Below are positions 33,115-41,101 of a DNA stretch of 64,000 nt, piece by piece (positions within the stretch are counted from its first letter, which is position 1; every line of letters starts with the position of its first letter). The position numbers and the translations under genes are program-made. Source of the stretch: JAWXBA01 sp048499805 (GTDB taxonomy: Bacteria; Gemmatimonadota; Gemmatimonadetes; Gemmatimonadales; GWC2-71-9). Under the pieces are notes generated by a model. The model saw nothing but the letters and a program-made list of their open reading frames with translations. It did not search any database and was not told where the DNA came from. The stretch lies in NCBI GenBank assembly GCA_048499805.1, contig JASNZF010000002.1:372001-436000 (forward strand), written 5' to 3'.

Positions 33115-35184
33115 ATGCCCCCCCTCCGTCCCGACACCCGGATCCAATTCCTCAAGGGAGTCGGGGAGCGTCGCGCCGAGGCACTGGCTCGGCTCGGCAT
33201 CCAGACGGCGCGCGACCTGCTGTGGCACCTCCCGCACCGCTACATCGACGCCTCCACCGTCACGCCGCTGGCCCGGGTCCGGGTCGGCGACGATGTCGCC
33301 TGCCTGGGCAAGGTCATCAGCAAGGGGATCCTGCCGACCCGCAAGGGGCTGCGGATCTTTCACGCGGTGCTGCGGGACGGGAGCGGCGTCCTGGAGTGCG
33401 CCTGGCCGGGGCAGCCGTTCCTCGACCGCTCGATCCGGGTCGGCCAGACGCTGCTCGTGGCGGGGCCGATCCGGTTCTACCACGGCCGCCAGATGGCGCC
33501 GCGCGAGTTCCTCGTCCTCGGCGAGGAGGCGGGCGACCCGAACCCGATCGACCAGGGTGTGGTACTGCCGGTCTACCCCGCCACCGAGGGGTTGAGCCAC
33601 AAGGTGATCCGCGGGCTGATCGACCGGCACCTGGACGAGCTGCTCCCACTGGCACCGGAGGTGCTCCCGGCCGAGATCCGGTCCGAGTTCGACCTGCCCG
33701 ACCTCCCCACCGCATTCCGCTCGGTGCACCGGCCCGCCACCACGGCCCAGGCGGAGCAGGGGCGCCGCCGGCTGGCGCTGGACGAGCTCTTCGACCTCCA
33801 GCTCATGCTGGCGCGGGCCCGCCACCTCGCCCGGCGGGGGCGGTCGGGGATCCGCTTCGCGGTCAAGCGCGACTTGACGACCCGGCTCAAGCAGGCGCTT
33901 CCCTGGGAACTGACGGCCGACCAGCGGAAGGCGCTGGTCGAGATCACTGCCGACATGACTTCCAACGAACGGATGCATCGCCTCCTGATGGGCGATGTCG
34001 GCACCGGCAAGACGGTGGTGGCACTCTTTGCCATGCTGCTGGCGATGGAGAATGGCTACCAGGCGGCGCTGATGGCGCCGACCGAACTGCTGGCCGAGCA
34101 GCATCTTGCCACGCTGACGAAGCTGCTGGCGCCGCTGGGCGTCGTCCCGGAGCTCCTGGTTGGCCGGCTCACCGCGGCGGACAAGAAGGCGGTGCGCGGC
34201 CGGCTGGCGTCGGGGGAGAGCATGCTGGTCGTGGGCACCCATGCGGTGCAGGTCGAGGGGACCGCGTTCCACCGGCTCGGCCTGGTCGTGATCGACGAGC
34301 AGCACCGCTTCGGGGTGGAGCAGCGGGCGGCGTTGATCGCCAAGGGGGAGGGGCCCGACGTGCTGCTGCTCACCGCCACGCCGATTCCGCGGTCGCTGGC
34401 GCTGACCCGCTTCGGCGACCTCGACATGTCGGTGCTGCGGGCGCGTCCACCGGGGCGGGGCACGGTGCGCACCGGGATCCGTGGGCCGTCGCAGCATGAA
34501 CAGGTGTGGGCGTTCGTGGCGGAGGAGGTCGACGCCGGCCGACAGGCCTACGTGGTCCTGCCGGTGATCGAGGAGTCGGAGAAGACCGACCTCCGGGCGG
34601 CCACCACGATGTTCGACGAGCTGCAGGTCCGCTGGCCGAAGCGGGCGATCGGCCTGGTGCATGGGCGGCTCAAGGCCGAGGAACGGGACGGGGTGATGCG
34701 GGAGTTCCGGGAGGGCCGGATCGACATCCTGGTGGCAACCACCGTGATCGAGGTGGGGATCGACGTCCCCAATGCCACCGTAATGGTGATCGCACACCCG
34801 GAGCGGTTCGGGCTGGCCCAGCTCCACCAGCTTCGTGGCCGGATCGGCCGTGGGGAAGCGGGCGGCACCTGCATCTTGCTCTCCGATGGCGCCGTGCCAT
34901 CACGGCTGCGGAAGTTTGCGGCCACCACGGATGGCTTCAAGATCGCGGAACTTGACCTGGCCGAGCGGAACTACGGTGACTTGATCGGGCAGCGGCAGAG
35001 TGGCGGGGAGGAACTCCGGGTGGCTCGGCTGCCGGACGATACCGATCTGCTGGAGGTGTCGCGACGGATGGCGCAGGAGGTCCTTGCGGCAGACCCCGCC
35101 CTCGACCGTCCCGCCAACCGGCCGCTCCGCGAGCGGGCGGTGGCGCGGTATCCGCGGGCGGATATCCTGTTCCGGGTGGGGTAG
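33115..35184 (+). CDS. recG: ATP-dependent DNA helicase RecG
   Basis: RecG remodels stalled replication forks and branched DNA. The ATG after the heptamer array gives 689 residues, the family length, starting MPPLRPDTRIQFLKGVGERR. The wedge/OB domain covers about 10-180. Helicase motif I is GDVGTGKT at 293-300, motif II is DEQH at 394-397 in VIDEQHRFGVEQR, and LLTATPIPRSLAL, VATTVIEVGIDVPNA and LHQLRGRIGRGE follow. The frame remains open upstream through the repeat array, but that extension would be a repetitive LTSYLLP peptide and is rejected. Confidence 0.95.
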   Translation: MPPLRPDTRIQFLKGVGERRAEALARLGIQTARDLLWHLPHRYIDASTVTPLARVRVGDDVACLGKVISKGILPTRKGLRIFHAVLRDGSGVLECAWPGQPFLDRSIRVGQTLLVAGPIRFYHGRQMAPREFLVLGEEAGDPNPIDQGVVLPVYPATEGLSHKVIRGLIDRHLDELLPLAPEVLPAEIRSEFDLPDLPTAFRSVHRPATTAQAEQGRRRLALDELFDLQLMLARARHLARRGRSGIRFAVKRDLTTRLKQALPWELTADQRKALVEITADMTSNERMHRLLMGDVGTGKTVVALFAMLLAMENGYQAALMAPTELLAEQHLATLTKLLAPLGVVPELLVGRLTAADKKAVRGRLASGESMLVVGTHAVQVEGTAFHRLGLVVIDEQHRFGVEQRAALIAKGEGPDVLLLTATPIPRSLALTRFGDLDMSVLRARPPGRGTVRTGIRGPSQHEQVWAFVAEEVDAGRQAYVVLPVIEESEKTDLRAATTMFDELQVRWPKRAIGLVHGRLKAEERDGVMREFREGRIDILVATTVIEVGIDVPNATVMVIAHPERFGLAQLHQLRGRIGRGEAGGTCILLSDGAVPSRLRKFAATTDGFKIAELDLAERNYGDLIGQRQSGGEELRVARLPDDTDLLEVSRRMAQEVLAADPALDRPANRPLRERAVARYPRADILFRVG

Positions 35185-35188
35185 CGGA

Positions 35189-35580
35189 GAATCCGCAGAT
35201 TGCGCAGACGCAGCAGATTGGCCCCGAGGCGGGTTGGGCGATGTGCCCGGGTTGTCGATCGCAGGGATGAGCCACGGATTTTGCGGATTTACACGGATTG
35301 GCCACTACCTTGGCACCCATCGGCGTTTCGCGCAGATCCCAGTTGTTTCTTGTGGTCTTCATTCCCGATCGGGCCCCGAGTCCTCGGGCGGCCCTTGACC
35401 CGGGTCTTGAGCAAACATGCTGTTCACAACAAACACGGTGACCTCTCCACCGCTCCCATCCAACCATGGCCATCGACCACTCCGTGTAAGTTCATGAAAT
35501 CCGTGGCTCGTGTTTGGCCGTCCGCCTGGACACCGCCGCAACACCCTTGATAGGGACCAATCTGCGTCATCTGCGGATTC
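35189..35580. repeat. Nested inverted-repeat element between recG and the sugar dehydrogenase gene
   Basis: Outer arms: GAATCCGCAGAT (35189) with GCGCAGACGCAGCAGATTGG after it, against CCAATCTGCGTCATCTGCGG at 35557-35580, sharing the exact decamer GAATCCGCAG in opposite orientations. Inner arms: GAGCCACGGATTTTGCGGAT (35269-35301 in full) against the complement at 35477-35509. About 390 nt are therefore two palindromes, one inside the other. A 116-codon open frame inside has no coding character. No transposase is present, so it resembles a non-autonomous intergenic element. It fills the 486-nt gap together with a CCGGCGCGCCGG palindrome at 35588-35599. Confidence 0.75.
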
Positions 35581-35670
35581 CCCAGCCCCGGCGCGCCGGT
35601 GTTAGGATTCGAACCCGGACGACCGGCGTGCCCGAACGGTCGCGCACTGCCCAGCCGCAAGGAGCCCCAT

Positions 35671-37128
35671 ATGACGACCTCTCCCGTGGTTCTTCGTGCC
35701 GTCGCCACCGCCATCCTGATCGGCGGGTTTGCGCCCATCGCCTCCGGGCAGGGCGCCACGCCGCTTCCGGCTGGGCAGACGAACGAGCCGTTCCCCGAGC
35801 CGATCGTGGCGAACGAGGGTGTCCTTACCGTCCCGGTCCGTGAGTTCGCGACCCTTCCCGACATCTCCGGCGTCACCGCCCGCGCCATGACCCTGGTCGA
35901 TGAGCCCACCAGCGGGCGTCTCTTCGTGAGCGACATGCACGGCCTGCTGTACGTGCTCCGTCCCGACGGTGGTGCGCCATCGCTCTATCTCGACCTGCGG
36001 GATCCCCGCTGGGGGGTGGCGGTCAACGCCCAGGGACGCGAACGGGGCCTCCAGAGCATCGCACTCCACCCGCAGTTCGCCCAGGCGGGGGCGCCTGGAT
36101 TCGGCCGGTTCTACACCTACACCGACGTCGCCCTCGGGACCGCTGACCCGGATTTCACGACCCCGGGTGCCAGCCCGACCCATGACACCGTCCTGCTCGA
36201 GTGGCGGGCCCGCACCCCGGGTGCCGCCGCCTACGACGGTGATGCCCCGCGCGTGCTGCTCCGGTGGCGGCAGCCGTTCGCCAACCACAACGGGGGTGCG
36301 CTCGCGTTCAACCCCACCGCCCGGGCCGGCGGTGCGGATTTCGGGTTGCTCTACGTCGGTGTCGCCGATGGCGGCAGCGGTGGCGATCCGATGGGGCTCG
36401 CCCAGAACCTGGGATCCGCCTTCGGCAAGATCCTTCGCATCGATCCCCTCGGCACCGATGGTCGCCACGGTGCCTATGGCATTCCCGCCGCGAATCCGTT
36501 CCGGGCCACCGCGGGGGCGCTGCCGGAGATCTATGCCTACGGGGTGCGCAACTCCCAGCGGTTCTCCTGGGACGCGCGGAATGGCGCGATGTACATGAGC
36601 GACATCGGGCAGAACATCGTCGAAGAGGTCAGCCCCGTCACCGCCGGCGCGAACCTCGGTTGGAATACCTGGGAAGGAAGTTTCCGCTTCATCAGCCGGC
36701 AGGCGGTGAGCAGCGAGTCCACCCGGAGTGATCCGCAGGTCACCTACCCGATCGTCGAGTGGGACCAGCGCGACCCAGTCCTCCTGCCCAACGGCTCGTC
36801 GGCGTCGGTGGGGCTGGTGGTCTACCGGAGCACCGCGATCCCCGAGCTCGCCAACCGGATCGTCTTCAGCGACATGCCCAGTGGGGCGGTGTTCCACGTG
36901 AGCGCCGACACCCCGCCGGCCGGCGGGCAAGCGGCGATTCGATTGGTGCACTTCGCCACCGCGCCGGGCGCGCCTGGTCGGCCGATATTGGAGATCATCC
37001 AGGAGAAGAACCGTGCCCAGGGGAAGACGCCGGCGTCGCGCGCCGACCTGCGGTTCGACCTGACGACGTCGGGCCGGATCTTTCTCCTCAACAAGGCCGA
37101 TGGGGTCATCCGGGTGCTGGGGCGATAG
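35671..37128 (+). CDS. Secreted PQQ-type glucose/sorbosone dehydrogenase
   Basis: A 485-residue protein with a signal peptide (VVLRAVATAILIGGFAPIASGQ) and Shine-Dalgarno AAGGAG 6 nt before the ATG. The body is a six-bladed beta-propeller of the glucose/sorbosone dehydrogenase family: GLQSIALHPQFAQAG, FANHNGGALAFNP, LYVGVADGGSGGDPMGLAQN, GKILRIDPLGTDGRHGAYGI, YGVRNSQRFSWD and IVEEVSPVTAGANLGW are typical. Members oxidise sugars or aldehydes in the periplasm with pyrroloquinoline quinone; the exact substrate is not predictable. It stands alone, framed on both sides by related inverted repeats. Confidence 0.87.
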   Translation: MTTSPVVLRAVATAILIGGFAPIASGQGATPLPAGQTNEPFPEPIVANEGVLTVPVREFATLPDISGVTARAMTLVDEPTSGRLFVSDMHGLLYVLRPDGGAPSLYLDLRDPRWGVAVNAQGRERGLQSIALHPQFAQAGAPGFGRFYTYTDVALGTADPDFTTPGASPTHDTVLLEWRARTPGAAAYDGDAPRVLLRWRQPFANHNGGALAFNPTARAGGADFGLLYVGVADGGSGGDPMGLAQNLGSAFGKILRIDPLGTDGRHGAYGIPAANPFRATAGALPEIYAYGVRNSQRFSWDARNGAMYMSDIGQNIVEEVSPVTAGANLGWNTWEGSFRFISRQAVSSESTRSDPQVTYPIVEWDQRDPVLLPNGSSASVGLVVYRSTAIPELANRIVFSDMPSGAVFHVSADTPPAGGQAAIRLVHFATAPGAPGRPILEIIQEKNRAQGKTPASRADLRFDLTTSGRIFLLNKADGVIRVLGR

Positions 37129-37136
37129 GACCGGAT

Positions 37137-37286
37137 GGGGGAATCCGCAGGATCGTGCGGAGCGTGCGAGGCGGCGGCGGGCTCCCGGTCGCGGCGAGGA
37201 TGCGAAGGGGAATCCACAGATTCCGGTCTGCCACGCCCCGAGCCCCATGTGAGGGCATGAGACGCACCGCGGAAGCTGCGGATTCC
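37137..37286. repeat. Second copy of the GAATCCGCAG repeat family, downstream of the sugar dehydrogenase
   Basis: GGGGAATCCGCAGGAT (37137), GGGGAATCCACAGATT (37207) and the inverted GCTGCGGATTCC (37275) lie in the 175 nt between two convergent genes. GAATCCGCAG at 37141-37150 is the exact complement of 37276-37285, the same decamer that bounds the upstream element. No gene is seen here; the pair could act as a bidirectional terminator. Confidence 0.6.
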
Positions 37287-37303
37287 GGCAGCGGTCTGCT
37301 GCC

Positions 37304-37696
37304 CTACTCCCAGAACGCGTCCCACTGGTGTTCGTGGTGGATATAGTCCGTCCCCTCAATGATCTTCCCGTTCGCGATCCTCACCACCAGGCACAATTCC
37401 ACGTCGAGTGCCCGGCCCTCGCGCTCGGCCTTGAGACGGTCGATGAACACCCCGCCCGAGTCGTTCGCCATCATCCCCACCGGCTCCACCCGGAAGGTCC
37501 CCGCGGTGAGCTCCATCATCTTGCCAAAGAACCCGAAGACCTCTGCCTGGCCGGCGTACGTGCCGGCCAGGGTGCTCCGGCCCGGCACCCGCCAGACGAT
37601 GTCCGGCGCGAAGACCTCCGACAGGGTGGCCATGTGGCCGGTCCCGAACGCGTCCAGGGTGCGGCGCATGAGCGCCAGGTGTGCAGATTGGCTCAC
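37304..37696 (-). CDS. SnoaL-like (NTF2-fold) protein
   Basis: A 130-residue single-domain protein with the SnoaL/ketosteroid-isomerase-like pattern: N-terminal helix LALMRRTLDAFGTGHMATL, the FAPDIVWRVPG strand, TYAGQAEVFGFFGKMMEL, and a closing VELCLVVRIANGKIIEGTDYI sheet. The GTG start is supported by AGGAAGGAG about 9 nt upstream. SnoaL-like proteins range from polyketide cyclases to binding proteins, so no substrate can be named. It converges on the sugar dehydrogenase. Confidence 0.8.
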   Translation of the reverse strand: MSQSAHLALMRRTLDAFGTGHMATLSEVFAPDIVWRVPGRSTLAGTYAGQAEVFGFFGKMMELTAGTFRVEPVGMMANDSGGVFIDRLKAEREGRALDVELCLVVRIANGKIIEGTDYIHHEHQWDAFWE

Positions 37697-37784
37697 GGCA
37701 GTGACTCCTTCCTGTGGGGGGGACGCTCCGGGGCCCAGCCGGTACAGGGCGGTTCTCCCAGTCTAATGCACCGGGAAGCCTTCG

Positions 37785-37801
37785 GCACCCCTCCGGGGTG
37801 C
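37785..37801 (-). terminator. Hairpin after the RibD-C reductase gene
   Basis: GCACCCC and GGGGTGC pair perfectly over 7 bp around TCC, beginning 1 nt beyond the stop codon of the minus-strand gene at 37803. No U-run follows. Confidence 0.45.
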
Positions 37802-37802
37802 G

Positions 37803-38363
37803 CTACCTGACCAGGTCATAGTTCAGCACCGTCGCTCCCGAGCTGAGTTCCTTCCGACTCACCAGCTTGAGGCCGATGGGCCGGGAGAGCCCTTCGAAGA
37901 GCCGGGGCCCATGGCCGGCAATCCGGGGATGCACCAGGATTTCGTACTCGTCAATCAGCCCGAGCTCGGCCAGGGCCAGCGGCAGGGTCACGCCGCCGGT
38001 GAGGATGCCGCGGCCGGGCTGGGCCTTGAGCGCCTGCACGGCGGGCCCCAGCTCGCCCCGCAGCAACTCGGCGTTCCAGGTCACTGCCGGCAGGGTGCTG
38101 GAGACGACGTACTTGCGGCCGACGTGGATGGTCTTGGCGAAGTCCATCATGTACTCCTCCATCCAGTCGGCCCGGACCCCCGACTCGGCCGGCGCCCGCC
38201 AGGCGTCCTCCATCATCTGGTAGGTGACCCGGCCGAAGAGGAAGGCGTCGGCCCATTCCAGGGTGCGGGCGGCGTGCCGATGCAGCGCCTCGTCGGGGAC
38301 GATGGCATTGTGGTGGACGCAACCGTCGAGGGTGACGTTGATGGAGTAGCGGAGGGGGCGCAT
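37803..38363 (-). CDS. RibD C-terminal/dihydrofolate reductase-like protein
   Basis: A 186-residue stand-alone reductase domain. The ATG at 38363 gives MRPLRYSINVTLDGCVHHNA, the usual first strand and loop of the RibD-C/DHFR-like fold. ADAFLFGRVTYQMMEDAW, KYVVSSTLP and GRGILTGGVTLPLALAELGLIDEYEI complete the NADPH-binding core. An in-frame extension upstream to 38801 has no family similarity and is ignored. Stand-alone members are widespread and mostly uncharacterised NAD(P)H reductases. The real bifunctional RibD is encoded at the right edge of the window, so this copy is unlikely to serve riboflavin synthesis. Confidence 0.85.
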   Translation of the reverse strand: MRPLRYSINVTLDGCVHHNAIVPDEALHRHAARTLEWADAFLFGRVTYQMMEDAWRAPAESGVRADWMEEYMMDFAKTIHVGRKYVVSSTLPAVTWNAELLRGELGPAVQALKAQPGRGILTGGVTLPLALAELGLIDEYEILVHPRIAGHGPRLFEGLSRPIGLKLVSRKELSSGATVLNYDLVR

Positions 38364-38413
38364 GGGGCCTGGGCTCGGAGGTGGAGAGATGGGACGCGTC
38401 GGCGGGAAAGGTG

Positions 38414-38968
38414 CTACCGATGTTTCGATGGCCTGTGACTTCCGAGCCGATCCAATAGCCGCCGACCGCGACTCCGCATGGCGGGGGTGCCGGTCTCCGT
38501 CAGGTGCCTCAGTCTTCGCACGACCCGGGGACGAAGGGACGGCGCCTGGTCCGACAGCTCGGCCATGGCCTGCATGGCGAATGTCTTGACGATCGAACTG
38601 GGCGACGCAAGATAGCGGTCCAGGATCGCCAGCGCCCTGGCGCGCTCCCGGGCGGTCAACTCCAATCGCGGGAGCATCTGGGCGACATGCCACTGGACTT
38701 CCTGCTGGTGATGGGCCGCCAGCGCCCCGAGGAGGGCCCGCTTGAACGGTCGCAGGAGATCGGGACGAGTGACGCTGACCTTCTCGGCGGCATCGGCGCA
38801 CCGCATGGCCACTACGGGGTCCTCGACCATGATGCCCTCGAAGAGCTCCCCGAACAGCGTGGGATCCGCGAGCACCGCGGCCACCACCTCGGGGACGCGC
38901 CCGATCGACCGCCGGTCGCCACCGCGGAGGATGGCGAAGAGGTTCAGCTTGCCAGGCGCCCCCCTCAT
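38414..38968 (-). CDS. HEAT-repeat-like protein
   Basis: A 184-residue all-helical protein. The ATG at 38968, just after the stop of the upstream gene, gives MRGAPGKLNLFAILRGGDRR; an earlier in-frame ATG would overlap that gene. Helix pairs such as DPVVAMRCADAAEKVSVTRP, QEVQWHVAQMLPRLELTARE and SSIVKTFAMQAMAELSDQAP have the spacing of HEAT repeats of the DNA-alkylation-repair type. No catalytic motif is seen. It is probably a protein-binding scaffold transcribed with the DinB-GNAT gene 11 nt upstream. Confidence 0.7.
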   Translation of the reverse strand: MRGAPGKLNLFAILRGGDRRSIGRVPEVVAAVLADPTLFGELFEGIMVEDPVVAMRCADAAEKVSVTRPDLLRPFKRALLGALAAHHQQEVQWHVAQMLPRLELTARERARALAILDRYLASPSSIVKTFAMQAMAELSDQAPSLRPRVVRRLRHLTETGTPAMRSRGRRLLDRLGSHRPSKHR

Positions 38969-38979
38969 CTCCCGTGAGT

Positions 38980-40032
38980 TCAGGTTGCCTCCTTCACCGA
39001 GGCAACGAGGTATCTGCACTCGCCCCAGACGGGATCCCTGAAGTCACGGCACGGCCGGAACCCCGCCTTATCGAAGCACCGCAAGGCCGCGTGGTTGGTT
39101 ATTGAGGTACCCAGCCCTGCCATGGTGATCCCCGGCTCGCCTTCGAGCCGGGTCAGCAGCCGCGCGAGGGCGCGTGACCCGATGCCCTGCCCCAGCAGGG
39201 GGACCTCCCCAATGAGAATGTCGATGTCCACCAGTCCACGGGGAAGGTCGCTCAGGCCCGCCGCCTCAAACTCGTCCCGGGGTGGTGCGTGCCAGCAGAG
39301 GTAGCCCACCGGAACCCCGTCCGCGACGATCAGGGCATGCGATTCCGGTGCACACTCACGGGCGTGCTCCAGCGCGTGCGCCGGATCACCCCACCACGCC
39401 GTGATGTGAGGCCGGGCAAACCACCGGGCAAGGGTGGTGGCATGCAGGTCCAGGTCGACCGGGGCGAGGGTAATCGACGCCATCGCAACCTGGGTCCCGC
39501 TCGAGGCCGGGAGAGAGACCATGCCTGGGGGGCGGTTACCCTGCTCGGCGGTCCACCAGGCGTCGGGAGCGGCGGGTGCCGGCTGGTTCGGTCCAAGGTT
39601 GGTGGGATCGATCTTCGCTGAGATGAAGTTCTCCGACGGCACCGGGTCGCCGGCCAGGCGCCGGAGCATGGCGAGCTGGCCGGCGTGGGTCATGGCGTCG
39701 GCGAGGGGGCCCTGCAGGAGCTGCGCGTCGGTGATCCGGCACTCGAGGGCTGGGTCCGCCAGGTCCGCGCCGAGCAGGGCGAGCTGCTCGTGGAATCGGG
39801 CGACTTCCGCCTCGAAGGTGGGGAGTGCCTCGGGGCGGTAGCTGCCGCCGTGGAACTGGGTCCGGGCATAGCCCATGAGGCCGGCCATGTGCCAGAGCAG
39901 TTCCCGCGGGGAGCGCGAGGTCGGGGCAAGCCGGATCTCGGCGAATCCTGCCGGTGCGCCGCGCAGGGCCTTCTGGGTCCGGTAGGCCAGGGCGGCGAGG
40001 AAGTGGCGGAGCAGGCGGCGGGATTCGGTCAT
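38980..40032 (-). CDS. DinB-family and GNAT acetyltransferase fusion protein
   Basis: One frame of 350 residues joins two domains. Residues 1-165 are DinB-like four-helix bundle (LLRHFLAALAYRTQKALRG, LLWHMAGLMGYARTQFHGG, MTHAGQLAMLRRLAG), with histidines placed as in metal-binding members. After a linker (WTAEQGNRPPGMVSLP), residues 190-350 are a GNAT domain of the AAC(6')-like type: ITAWWGDPAHALEHA, the acetyl-CoA loop LGQGIGSRALARLL and NHAALRCFDKAGFRPCRDF. DinB-like enzymes often act as thiol-dependent transferases and GNAT enzymes acetylate amines, so a detoxification or resistance role is possible. The substrate is unknown. Confidence 0.82.
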   Translation of the reverse strand: MTESRRLLRHFLAALAYRTQKALRGAPAGFAEIRLAPTSRSPRELLWHMAGLMGYARTQFHGGSYRPEALPTFEAEVARFHEQLALLGADLADPALECRITDAQLLQGPLADAMTHAGQLAMLRRLAGDPVPSENFISAKIDPTNLGPNQPAPAAPDAWWTAEQGNRPPGMVSLPASSGTQVAMASITLAPVDLDLHATTLARWFARPHITAWWGDPAHALEHARECAPESHALIVADGVPVGYLCWHAPPRDEFEAAGLSDLPRGLVDIDILIGEVPLLGQGIGSRALARLLTRLEGEPGITMAGLGTSITNHAALRCFDKAGFRPCRDFRDPVWGECRYLVASVKEAT

Positions 40033-40234
40033 GGAGGGGAAGGTAACGGGGGGCGGATGGTCCCAACGTCGGAGCTGGACCGGGGCGTCAGGCAATCCCG
40101 GGTGAGGTGGCGCCGGGAGTGCGAACCCAGCCCCAGGTGCGCGGCTGGCCTCCCCCTGAGCTACCATTCTCCAGCCGGGGCTTCTCCCCGGCCTCCCCCG
40201 CACCCGCTCCCCCGATCGGAGGGACCACCACCCG

Positions 40235-41017
40235 ATGCCCATTCCTCCCCCGGCCCTCCAAGGGCTCGCAGTCGCCCTTGTGCTCATGGGGCTCGTCTGG
40301 GTCGGGAGTCTTGCCACCCGGGACGCCTCGCTGGTCGATCGGTTCTGGGGTGCAGGCTTCGTCGTCCTGTCCTGGTGGTACTTCCTCCAGGGCCCGGCCG
40401 GGGCAGGGCACTGGCTCCCCCGGCTCTCCCTGACCCTCGTGACGATCTGGGGACTCCGCCTCTCCCTCCATATCACCTGGCGCAACTGGGGCCACGGCGA
40501 GGACCCCCGCTACGCCGCCATGCGCCAGGCCGGCGGGCCGCGGTGGCACCTGCAGTCGCTGTTCACGGTGTTCGGCCTGCAGGGGATGCTGCTCTGGGTC
40601 ATCGCCACCCCCCTGTACGTAGCGGTCACCAGTGACCGGACGCCATCCCTGCCGCTGGTGGCGCTGGGGGTGACCTGCTGGCTGGTGGGGTTCGCCTTCG
40701 AGGCCGGCGGCGACTGGCAGCTGGCCCGCTTCAAGGCCAACCCCGCCCACCGCGGCCAGGTGCTGGACACCGGGTTCTGGCGCTACACACGCCACCCCAA
40801 CTACTTCGGCGACTCGGCGTGCTGGTGGGGGTTCTACCTGCTGGCCGCCGCAGTCGGCGGCTGGTGGACGATCTTCGCCCCCGTCCTGATGACGGTGCTG
40901 CTGGTCCGGGTCTCGGGGGTGGCGCTGCTCGAGAAGTCGCTGGTCAATGCCAAGCCCGCCTACCGGGAGTACATCCGCCGCACGAACGCCTTCATCCCCG
41001 GGCCCCGGCGGCCCTGA
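40235..41017 (+). CDS. DUF1295 membrane protein (steroid 5-alpha-reductase-like)
   Basis: A 260-residue protein with about six spans. Shine-Dalgarno GGAGGG precedes the ATG by 12 nt. The C-terminal hallmark TGFWRYTRHPNYFGDSACWW and WGLRLSLHITWRNWG identify the DUF1295 family, related to ICMT and steroid reductases that use NADPH. The substrate is unknown, perhaps a lipid. The 200-nt divergent gap upstream holds a small CCGGGG/CCCCGG hairpin at 40177-40193 and nothing else that I can name. Confidence 0.88.
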   Translation: MPIPPPALQGLAVALVLMGLVWVGSLATRDASLVDRFWGAGFVVLSWWYFLQGPAGAGHWLPRLSLTLVTIWGLRLSLHITWRNWGHGEDPRYAAMRQAGGPRWHLQSLFTVFGLQGMLLWVIATPLYVAVTSDRTPSLPLVALGVTCWLVGFAFEAGGDWQLARFKANPAHRGQVLDTGFWRYTRHPNYFGDSACWWGFYLLAAAVGGWWTIFAPVLMTVLLVRVSGVALLEKSLVNAKPAYREYIRRTNAFIPGPRRP

Positions 41018-41101
41018 CCGCCACCCCATCCGTCGCCGCCGCCGATCTGGCCCCGGCGCCCCGGCCACCGTAGCTTCGGGGGAGCCAGGGGGAGGCACCG
41101 G

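Noticed and set aside
35200..35550. A 116-codon open frame in the recG/sugar-dehydrogenase gap
   Set aside because: It lies inside the nested inverted repeat, has no recognisable domain, and its composition follows the palindromes rather than codon use.
35601..35620. A tRNA gene on the minus strand
   Set aside because: Only a T-arm-like core is present; acceptor, D and anticodon arms cannot be formed.
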